Positions 51,810 to 59,347 of a stretch of 64,000 bases of DNA are shown here, piece after piece. The notes beneath the pieces are model-generated. The model saw nothing but the letters and a program-made list of their open reading frames with translations. It made no database searches and was not told the DNA's origin. Origin of the DNA: G963667855 sp963667855. Lineage in GTDB: Bacteria > Planctomycetota > Phycisphaerae > UBA1845. The stretch covers positions 124,001 through 188,000 of the forward strand of contig CAXXKI010000019.1 in NCBI GenBank assembly GCA_963667855.2, given 5' to 3'. The position numbers were made by a program, and so were the translations under genes. How positions within the stretch are numbered: position 1 is the first letter of the stretch; the number at the start of each line of letters is the position of its first letter.

Positions 51810-53942
51810 CTATTGAGCTGATGGTTGTTCTGGTTTCGATGGTTCCGTTTTTCTAGCCAGGAGAATACCTATTATCACCAGGATTATTCCCGCTGCTATT
51901 ATTTTTGAAGGGAGGTGATCCAGTTCACCTCGATCTGCTATTCCCAGGGTTTCCTTATACTTAGGCCAGAAGGAAATCAGCACGGCCGAGCCGTTGTGGA
52001 GCATGTGGGCGATAAGTGAAGGCCAGATCGATTTTGACTGCCAGCATAAAATTCCCAGCAAAATTCCCAATCCGAAAGTGAGGGCGAATTTCACCAGGAT
52101 CACGTGGAATACGGCAAAAACACCGGCGGTTACCAGGATTACCGTCCACTTGCCGGCCGAACTGCGTAATCCGGACATAAGGAAACCGCGGAAGAAAAAC
52201 TCCTCGCAGATTGCTGGAACCACGGCGATCAACAACAGCGGCAGAAAAATCGAATAAGGTTCAAACGCCTTGAGCATCTGATCGTTGTTAGCCAGGATCT
52301 CGGCCGGTACCTTGATTATCTTACTCTGCAGAACGAAAAGTTCGTGCGCGGGAATCCAGGCGACCGCCCCGATCAATACTCCGGCGATTACGTACCGCAG
52401 CCTGGGCAAACGCAAAGCGAATGTCCGGCTCAGATTCACCTTGAAATACAGTAGTATCAAGGCTGGTCCCACTACCAGGAACAGCGGCATCATTCGAGCG
52501 GTTGACCTGAAGGTATCCAACAGGCTGCCGTTTTCATCCGGTTGGATGGAGAACTGTACGAACATCCACAAGGGAAAGAGGATGGCCGCTATGATCAGGG
52601 ATAAAGATACAGTCGGCGTTGATGCTGGATTAATCAATCGCCGGGTGAACGTACAGCGGAGCGAGCCGGAATCAGCGAACACCACCGATTCCATACTGAA
52701 GACACGGGAAGCTATGGTTATGGCGGTAGCTGCATACATGCTCGTACTCACCATCACCAGAGCGATGATTGCCCAATCCCAATGCCCCAAGAGCAGTTCC
52801 CGGGCGAGCAGGACCATGTTCATTACCGGTACGACTGTGTTTACGCCGGTAAGCTCGGTTCCGGGCAAAGCGGCCACCCCGCCGGGGATAAGAGCTGCGA
52901 GAATCACCGGCATGATATAGTTTTGAGCTTCCTTGAAGGTACGGGCATAGCTGCAGACGGCCACCATGATCGCGGCGAAGAGCAGGGCAAAGGGAATAAG
53001 TGTCAGAAGTATGATCGGCAAAACCTCAAGAGGTAATTCCGTATCCACACTGCTGACAATCTCCGTAAAACCGCCGAAGTATAGCGTCAAACCTACACTG
53101 AGCAGGTTAAGCGCCGCTCCGAGCATGGCGATGGTGGCCACCACCAGGTATTTACCGGTAATAAGCTCCATCGGCGGAACCGGACAGACGATAAGGGTTT
53201 CCAATGTACCCCGTTCCCGTTCGCCGGCGGTGAGATCGATGGCCGGATAAATTGCCCCGGTTATGGTCATCAGCACCAGGACCAGGGGAATTATGGTTCC
53301 CAAAACCATACCACCCACCTTTGCCGGTGGAGCCACGTTGAACGACTCGATCTTGATAGGATCGATTACCGAATTGGGAATGTTATTACCGACCAGGTAT
53401 TGATCACGAGTTGAGCGGGAGAGCGTGTCGAAGATAAATTCCACTCTGCGCATGGCGCTTTCACTGCGCAGTTCCGCCCGGTCATAGAACAGCTCCACTG
53501 AATGCTGGGGAAATCGGGGAGTGCCACCGGCGTTAAGAGTAATTTTTACACCTACATCGCACTGGCCTTCGGATATGGATTGCGTGATATCGGAAGCAAT
53601 AAGAATTCTGATTTTCTCGGCGCTCTCGATATTTTCGTTTACGATTTTTTCATCGTCGCCGTCGGGATTGGCCTGGAAGATGGTCTTGGCATCTCGCAAA
53701 ACACTTTGGAAAATCGCCAGGTTCTCCTGCTCCTCTTCAGGAAGACTCGGATCACCTTCTACAGCCACGGTAATCTGTTCGATAGTACTTTCCTGCATAC
53801 TGAGCAGGTTCACCGAACCGAGAATCAACAGTGGGTAAAGCACGATGGGGACAACGATCATGGCGATCAGCGTTCGATGATCGCGGCAGATTTCCACCAG
53901 CTCTTTGGTATAGATAGTTCTGATTCGTTTTCCCGGTCGCAT
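51810..53942 (-). CDS. natB: NatB-like ABC-2 permease fused to a CPBP protease domain
   Basis: A 710-residue membrane protein. Residues 1-400 form an ABC-2/NatB permease: one helix, a large extracytoplasmic domain with ITVAVEGDPSLPEEEQENLA, and helices with the coupling segment GERERGTLETLIVCPV. Residues 500-710 are a CPBP (CAAX-like) domain with EEFFFRGFL, the FAVFH motif and AHMLHNG, giving the expected Glu-Glu, His and His/Asn residues. The exporter probably moves Na+ or another small solute together with the upstream ATPase. The start at 53942 is 4 bp past the ATPase stop; an overlapping start at 53990 is possible. Confidence 0.85.
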   Translation of the reverse strand: MRPGKRIRTIYTKELVEICRDHRTLIAMIVVPIVLYPLLILGSVNLLSMQESTIEQITVAVEGDPSLPEEEQENLAIFQSVLRDAKTIFQANPDGDDEKIVNENIESAEKIRILIASDITQSISEGQCDVGVKITLNAGGTPRFPQHSVELFYDRAELRSESAMRRVEFIFDTLSRSTRDQYLVGNNIPNSVIDPIKIESFNVAPPAKVGGMVLGTIIPLVLVLMTITGAIYPAIDLTAGERERGTLETLIVCPVPPMELITGKYLVVATIAMLGAALNLLSVGLTLYFGGFTEIVSSVDTELPLEVLPIILLTLIPFALLFAAIMVAVCSYARTFKEAQNYIMPVILAALIPGGVAALPGTELTGVNTVVPVMNMVLLARELLLGHWDWAIIALVMVSTSMYAATAITIASRVFSMESVVFADSGSLRCTFTRRLINPASTPTVSLSLIIAAILFPLWMFVQFSIQPDENGSLLDTFRSTARMMPLFLVVGPALILLYFKVNLSRTFALRLPRLRYVIAGVLIGAVAWIPAHELFVLQSKIIKVPAEILANNDQMLKAFEPYSIFLPLLLIAVVPAICEEFFFRGFLMSGLRSSAGKWTVILVTAGVFAVFHVILVKFALTFGLGILLGILCWQSKSIWPSLIAHMLHNGSAVLISFWPKYKETLGIADRGELDHLPSKIIAAGIILVIIGILLARKTEPSKPEQPSAQ

Positions 53943-53946
53943 ATTT

Positions 53947-54735
53947 CTATTGTCCGCCGTGTCGTATTCTCTGGATAACCTCGGGTCCATTCACTTTGAA
54001 GTCGGCATAGCCGACCAGTTTGAGAAAAACACTGCTCAAGCGATGTTCACCTGACAGCTCCTGCAATTGAGCCAGGGTACCTTCGGCCAGCATTTTCCCT
54101 TCGTAAAGCAATCCGATTTCGTCACACAGGGTTTCCGCCTCGTCCAGGTAGTGAGTTGAGAGAACCACGGTTTTCCCTTCATCCCTTTCCCGGCAGATAA
54201 AATCGAGAATGAGACGGTTACTCAAAACGTCCAGCCCCAGGGTAGGTTCGTCCATAATCAGGATGGCCGGATCACCCACAAGCGCCCGGGCAATACTGGT
54301 TCGCTGGCGCTGTCCCGTAGAGAGTGCCCCACAGCGAAGATCGGCGAAAGATCGCATCTCCAGCCAGTCAAGCAGATACTCAACTCGTTCGGTGCGTTTG
54401 GGTTCGTCTATACCGTGCAAGTCGGCGAAATACCCCAGCAGTTCCCTGGGCGATAAACGCTGGTACAAACCGGTGTTGGCCGTGAGAAAGCCTATATCGC
54501 GTTTAACCGCAGCTGGATTGGCGGCGACGTGCTTGCCATTCATTATCGCCCGACCGCCGGTTGGGGTCATTAAACCACTTAACATTCGCAGTGTGGTTGT
54601 TTTTCCCGCCCCGTTAGGCCCAAGAAGTCCGTAGATTTTTCCCGCGTCAATCTGGAAGCTCAGACCGTTGACCGCTTTCTTCGGTTCACCGCTGGGTGTC
54701 GGGAATGTCTTCTGCAGGTTGTCGGCTATGATCAT
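53947..54735 (-). CDS. natA: NatA-like ABC transporter ATPase
   Basis: A 262-residue ATP-binding subunit. Walker A is GPNGAGKTT (about 38-46), the ABC signature appears as LSTGQRQRTSIARAL, Walker B is AILIMDEPTLG, and the H-loop follows in VLSTHYLDEAE. It matches the NatA/ABC-2 exporter ATPases. It is immediately upstream of the permease-protease fusion in one operon. The C-terminal region (LSSVFLKLVGYADF) is typical of this group. Confidence 0.92.
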   Translation of the reverse strand: MIIADNLQKTFPTPSGEPKKAVNGLSFQIDAGKIYGLLGPNGAGKTTTLRMLSGLMTPTGGRAIMNGKHVAANPAAVKRDIGFLTANTGLYQRLSPRELLGYFADLHGIDEPKRTERVEYLLDWLEMRSFADLRCGALSTGQRQRTSIARALVGDPAILIMDEPTLGLDVLSNRLILDFICRERDEGKTVVLSTHYLDEAETLCDEIGLLYEGKMLAEGTLAQLQELSGEHRLSSVFLKLVGYADFKVNGPEVIQRIRHGGQ

Positions 54736-55226
54736 TCAATCTCTCACACGATCTCAAGCATAAACTACGGCCCGGCATTGGAACACTTATTAAGGCGAGT
54801 GTTTTCGGACCTGAGTTTTCATCTTCGATTCGCCGCTGCGCCAAAAGCGAAACAGACTTTGCCGGTGTCAATCTCAATTGCACTGACCGGCTCCCGTTTC
54901 ATCGACCAATCAGTAAGGGCAGATTGGAACATAAGTCGCGCTGCTCCACAAGATCAGCACCGGTAAGCGGTATTATCGCCCCTGAAAACAGCTATTTATT
55001 CCGCACCTGCCGGTTCCTGTCTCATCTTTGCCGGAATAGTCTGCGTCACTGAGTCGTTTCGTCAATTCGCTGCCATTAGAAACCGATTTAATAATTGAAC
55101 GCAGAAGGAATCACTCTGCGCATAGAGGGCTGCGGTTGTCTGCTCGCGAGGTTGGAACATTTAATGGTATGAGATTGTCCGGATCATATCCGAGAACTGT
55201 CCGTTATCGTTAAGTAACGAGAGATA
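54736..55226. other. Intergenic region without clear features
   Basis: About 490 bp between natA and the first prepilin-like gene, which is divergent. I find no repeat, RNA or convincing promoter boxes here. Confidence 0.4.
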
Positions 55227-57191
55227 ATGAATTCAATGCTTACCAACACAAAACAAATCCTGAATTCAAACACACGTGAATTGGCGTTTACCCTAATTGA
55301 AGTACTGATAGTGGTAATAGTTCTAGCTGTACTGGCGGCGATTGTGGTTCCAAGGTTCTCCAACGCGGCGGATGGAGCTCTGGACGCGGCGGTTGCAGCG
55401 AATGTACGAACGCTCAACACGCAGGCGGAAATCCTCTTCCGCACTCACCAGGCCCAGCATGCTCCCGAATCCGAATGGATCACTACTCCCGAAGCTCTCA
55501 AGCTGGCGGTAAACGGACAACTGCCCGACGACTGGACCGTAAGCGGAAACACCTTTATCGCCCCTAACGACCAGCAGTTTTCGTTTACTGCGGAGACCTC
55601 TTCTTCTGCTGCGAAACTTGAGGATGAAAACGGCGGAACCGGCGAAACCACAAACCCGGAAGCCACTCCCACTCCCACGCCAACTCCTTCCCCGGGGTTA
55701 TCCACCGACGGTTATACAATGGAGCAGATTCAGGCTTTAACCGGCGAGGATTTGCTTAATGCCAATCTAACTCCGGAGCAGATGGCCTGGCTAACGCCGG
55801 AGCAACTGGCCCAGTTCGATAATTACGATCTGGCGTCACTCTCACAAGAGCAGATCCAGGCTCTCACCGCTGACCAGATAGCTTCGCTTTCTCACGACCA
55901 ATTCGCGGCAGTAGCAGGTTCTTTATCTCCTGAGCAATTGGCCTCCGCCAGCCCGCAGCAGATTGCCGCATTGAGAGAAGATATTTACAGTTCCCTGTCA
56001 ACGGAACAGGCGGCTGCCCTTACAGAGGCTCAACTGGCCGAACGGGCTATAGCGGACGACATACGAACCTGGAATTACTTTAAATTCCGAAACCTTAGTC
56101 CGGAACAGATTCCCTACCTGACCGCGGAACAGATTGCGTCCATCCCCGACAGTTACGAGATGAGCACCATTCCGGCGAATTGCCGGGCGGCGTTTACTCA
56201 GGAGCAACTACAGGCAATCAATACCAGTGACGTTTCGCTGAAATACCTCACCGAGGCACAGCGGGAATTATTGACTTCCGCTCAGTACGCCGCCATCGAC
56301 AACTATTTCGACTTGAGATATGTTTCTCCGACACGTATCGAGGACGTAAGCGCCGATCTTATTGCTTCTATTCCCAATAGCTATGAAATGAGTACTATCT
56401 CCGCCGATACGCGAGCGGCGATGACCACCGAACAATTGCAGGCCATCAATACCAGCAAGGTTTCTCTAAAATACCTGACGGAAGATCAGCGAGAGCTTTT
56501 AACCGCTCAACAGTATGCGGATATTACCAAGTATACAGACCTGCGTTACGTTTCGCCTGATCGTTTTCCCGATCTATCGACCGATGTCATCGCCTCGATA
56601 CCCAGCAGTTATGAGATGAGCACCATTCCGGCGGTGTCGCGAGCGGCGATGAGTACTGAGCAACTGCAGGCGATAAACACCGGCAATGTATCACTTGGCT
56701 ATCTGACCGAAAGCCAGCGGGAATTACTATCCGCTGATCAATATGCCAATATCGATGACTTCTATGAAATCAGGTATATTTCTCCATCACGTATTGCTGA
56801 CGTGAGTACCGATCTGATTGCTTCCATTCCCAGCGATTATGAAATGAGTAAAATGTCCGCCGCTACCAGAGCGGCTATGACCACCGAACTGGTGCAGGCC
56901 GTAAACACGAGCAAGGTTTCGGTGTCCTATCTGACCACCGACCAGCGCGATCAGCTCACGACTTCGCAGATTCAGAACATGAAAGCCAACGACATCTATC
57001 TTCTGTCGGCTTCGCGCATAACTGATGTCTCAACGACACAGATATCGAGTATTACCAGTTCGTACCAGTTTAATAAAATACCAACCTCAAGTCTGCAGGC
57101 CATGACCATGGACCAGGTGTTGGCCATCGACGATGATATATATGAAAGGTACAAGGATCGCTTTACGGCCGAGCAACAAGCGTGGCGATAA
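55227..57191 (+). CDS. Prepilin-like protein with a helical-repeat solenoid, paralogue A
   Basis: A 654-residue protein. A 20-residue leader ends in Ala and is followed by FTLIEVLIVVIVLAVLAAIV (21-40), a type IV prepilin/pseudopilin N-helix. A globular pilin-like part (45-125) leads to a Thr-Pro linker (144-157). Residues 160-302 consist of short repeats of the form LTxEQIxxL. Four tandem 76-residue units then follow (303-378, 379-454, 455-530, 531-606), each containing EQLQAIN, YLTxxQRELL and a closing STDLIASIP-type block. A 48-residue cap ends TAEQQAWR. It would be exported and processed by a prepilin peptidase. No known function. Confidence 0.9.
   Translation: MNSMLTNTKQILNSNTRELAFTLIEVLIVVIVLAVLAAIVVPRFSNAADGALDAAVAANVRTLNTQAEILFRTHQAQHAPESEWITTPEALKLAVNGQLPDDWTVSGNTFIAPNDQQFSFTAETSSSAAKLEDENGGTGETTNPEATPTPTPTPSPGLSTDGYTMEQIQALTGEDLLNANLTPEQMAWLTPEQLAQFDNYDLASLSQEQIQALTADQIASLSHDQFAAVAGSLSPEQLASASPQQIAALREDIYSSLSTEQAAALTEAQLAERAIADDIRTWNYFKFRNLSPEQIPYLTAEQIASIPDSYEMSTIPANCRAAFTQEQLQAINTSDVSLKYLTEAQRELLTSAQYAAIDNYFDLRYVSPTRIEDVSADLIASIPNSYEMSTISADTRAAMTTEQLQAINTSKVSLKYLTEDQRELLTAQQYADITKYTDLRYVSPDRFPDLSTDVIASIPSSYEMSTIPAVSRAAMSTEQLQAINTGNVSLGYLTESQRELLSADQYANIDDFYEIRYISPSRIADVSTDLIASIPSDYEMSKMSAATRAAMTTELVQAVNTSKVSVSYLTTDQRDQLTTSQIQNMKANDIYLLSASRITDVSTTQISSITSSYQFNKIPTSSLQAMTMDQVLAIDDDIYERYKDRFTAEQQAWR
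56133..57044 (+). repeat. Four 228-bp coding repeats in paralogue A
   Basis: Units start at 56133, 56361, 56589 and 56817, each 228 bp (76 codons) with no length variation. The first three are the most alike; the fourth is more divergent in its second half. Confidence 0.85.
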
Positions 57192-57196
57192 AAAAG

Positions 57197-57246
57197 GGGT
57201 CAGGCTTACTTATTGCCGATAAGTAAGCCTGACCCGCTTTTCCCTT
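57197..57246 (+). terminator. Terminator hairpin after paralogue A
   Basis: GGGTCAGGCTTACTTA (57197-57212) pairs perfectly with TAAGTAAGCCTGACCC (57220-57235), then GCTTTTCCCTTTTT. It lies 5 bp past the stop. The downstream paralogue has a related hairpin in the same place. Confidence 0.8.
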
Positions 57247-57295
57247 TTTATTCTATTACTTATCAGGCTCCGCAACACTCGGCGGAGACAAATGC

Positions 57296-59260
57296 ATGCG
57301 ACGTAAAATAAACAATCATAACTTCTTAAAATCCACAAACGGTCCCCGATCAGCGTTTACACTTATAGAGATTTTGATAGTCGTCATTGTTCTCGGAGTA
57401 CTTGCCGCCATCGTGGTTCCGCGTTTCTCCGGAGCCGCTGATGGAGCAGTCGACGCGGCAGTCGAAGCAAACGTACATTCACTCAATACACAGGCCGAGA
57501 TACTTTTCCGTACTCACCAGGCTAAACACGCACCGGAAAGCGAGTGGATCACAACTTTAGTAAAACTCAAGGCGACGGTAAACGAGCAGCTTCTCGCCGA
57601 TTGGACCATCAGCGGTGAAACTTTTATCGCTCCCAACGATAAGCGATTTGCCTTTAACGCCGAAACCTCTTCGTCTGCGGCCAAGATCCTCGAAGAAACC
57701 GAGGAAACCACTTCAACCGCAGGCGATGAATCTGATCCCCAGAACGGCGACGATTCCTCTTCGGGAACTTCCACAGAGGGATATACGCAGGAGCAGATCC
57801 AGGCCTTAACCGGAGACGATCTGCTGAATGCCTCTCTGACTCCGGAACAGATGGCCTGGCTGACCACTGATCAACTGGCCGAATTCAGCGAATATGATCT
57901 GGCCTCGCTTACGGCTGAGCAGATTGCCGCACTGACCGCGGATCAGATAAACAGCCTGTCGTACGGTCAATTTGAGGCAATAGTCGGGGCTCTTTCTCCT
58001 GACCAGTTATCGGCTGCGAGACCGCAATTGGTCGCCGCTTGCAGTGACGATGTTTTCAATGCCCTTTCGGCGGACCAGGTTGCCGCTTTGACCGAAGCGC
58101 AATTGGCCGAACGGGCAATAGCTGATGACGTTCGCCAACTCCGTTATTCCCAATTCGAGAGTCTTCCTCCCGAGCATATTCCCTACCTTACCCCGGAGCA
58201 GATTGCATCGATTCCCAGCAACTGGTATATGGGTAAGCTTTCTGATGAGCAGCGTGCGGAGTTGACCAAAGCACAGGTACAGGCGTTAAACACGGCCGAT
58301 ATTTCCCTGGGGCACCTTACCGCTGCCCAGATGGAATACCTTACAGACGACCAATACGCCTCTATTGGGCAAATATCAAGTATTGCTTACGTCCCGCCGG
58401 ACAAGGTGGCTCTGCTTTCAACCGACGTAATCGGCTCGATTTCCAGCGACTGGTATATGGGCCAGTATCCGGACGAGGTTAAAGCCGCGTTCACTGCAGA
58501 ACAGGTTCAAGCGCTGAACACGGCCGTGATTTCAACCGGTCACCTGACCGAAGCACAGCGGGAATATCTTACCGATGAGCAGTACGCCGCGATCGGCGCC
58601 ATATCCAGTATCGCCTACGTACCACCTGAGAAAGTACCACTTCTTTCGACTGAGGTAATTGGTAAAATACGTAGTGATTGGTATATGGACCAGTACCCCG
58701 ATGAAGTTATCGCCGCTTTCACCGCTGAGCAGGTGCAGGCCCTGAATACGGCGGTGATTTCAACCGGGCACCTGACCGAAGCACAACGACAGTACCTTAC
58801 CGACGATCAATACGCCTCTATCGGAAGTATTTCCAGTATTGCCTACGTACCGCCGGAAAAGGTGTACCTGCTCTCCACCGACGTAATTAGCGATATTCCC
58901 AGTGACTGGTATATGAGCCGGTATCCCGAGGAGGTTAGAGCCGCACTGACTACTGAACAGGTGCAGGCCCTGGATACCAGTTCCGTTTCCATTAAGTATC
59001 TGACCGAAACCCAGCGTAGCGATTTAACCACCGGGCAAGTCCAGAATGTCCGCTCTTCTGATATCGCCAACCTGTCCGCTACTCAGATTCCTCTGGTTAC
59101 CACCACTCAGATATCGGGATTAACCAGCTCCTATTACTTCAACATGATTCCTGATTCCAGCCTGCACGCAATGACCCGGGAACAGGTTCTTGCCGTGAAC
59201 GATTCTCTCTACGAAAACCACAAGGATCGCTTCACGGCCGAACAGCAGTCGTGGCGATAA
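57296..59260 (+). CDS. Prepilin-like protein with a helical-repeat solenoid, paralogue B
   Basis: A 654-residue tandem duplicate of the preceding gene, exactly equal in length. It has the leader MRRKINNHNFLKSTNGPRSA, the prepilin helix FTLIEILIVVIVLGVLAAIV (21-40) and the same globular domain, but the linker is Asp/Ser/Glu-rich without the Thr-Pro stretch. Short LTxEQIxxL repeats (about 160-302) precede four 76-residue units (303-606), each with QVQALNT, HLTEAQREYLTDxQYAxIG and YVPPEKV. The cap ends TAEQQSWR. The repeats differ from those in A at many positions but keep register, implying old duplication with constrained length. Confidence 0.9.
   Translation: MRRKINNHNFLKSTNGPRSAFTLIEILIVVIVLGVLAAIVVPRFSGAADGAVDAAVEANVHSLNTQAEILFRTHQAKHAPESEWITTLVKLKATVNEQLLADWTISGETFIAPNDKRFAFNAETSSSAAKILEETEETTSTAGDESDPQNGDDSSSGTSTEGYTQEQIQALTGDDLLNASLTPEQMAWLTTDQLAEFSEYDLASLTAEQIAALTADQINSLSYGQFEAIVGALSPDQLSAARPQLVAACSDDVFNALSADQVAALTEAQLAERAIADDVRQLRYSQFESLPPEHIPYLTPEQIASIPSNWYMGKLSDEQRAELTKAQVQALNTADISLGHLTAAQMEYLTDDQYASIGQISSIAYVPPDKVALLSTDVIGSISSDWYMGQYPDEVKAAFTAEQVQALNTAVISTGHLTEAQREYLTDEQYAAIGAISSIAYVPPEKVPLLSTEVIGKIRSDWYMDQYPDEVIAAFTAEQVQALNTAVISTGHLTEAQRQYLTDDQYASIGSISSIAYVPPEKVYLLSTDVISDIPSDWYMSRYPEEVRAALTTEQVQALDTSSVSIKYLTETQRSDLTTGQVQNVRSSDIANLSATQIPLVTTTQISGLTSSYYFNMIPDSSLHAMTREQVLAVNDSLYENHKDRFTAEQQSWR
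58202..59113 (+). repeat. Four 228-bp coding repeats in paralogue B
   Basis: Units start at 58202, 58430, 58658 and 58886, each 228 bp. Units 2 and 3 are nearly identical over long stretches (for example YVPPEKV and AVISTGHLTEAQR), suggesting recent exchange between them. Confidence 0.85.
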
Positions 59261-59278
59261 CCTTGAGAAAAGCAAAAG

Positions 59279-59325
59279 GGGGTCCAGGCTTGCTTTTTCA
59301 TAAGCGAGCCTGGCTCTCTTTTTAC
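59279..59325 (+). terminator. Terminator hairpin after paralogue B
   Basis: CCAGGCTTGCTT (59284-59295) pairs with AAGCGAGCCTGG (59302-59313), one G-T pair, followed by CTCTCTTTTT. It resembles the hairpin at 57197 and probably duplicated with the gene. The kinase gene on the other strand ends close by. Confidence 0.75.
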
Positions 59326-59347
59326 CCTGGTTACAGTTGTTAAATGC

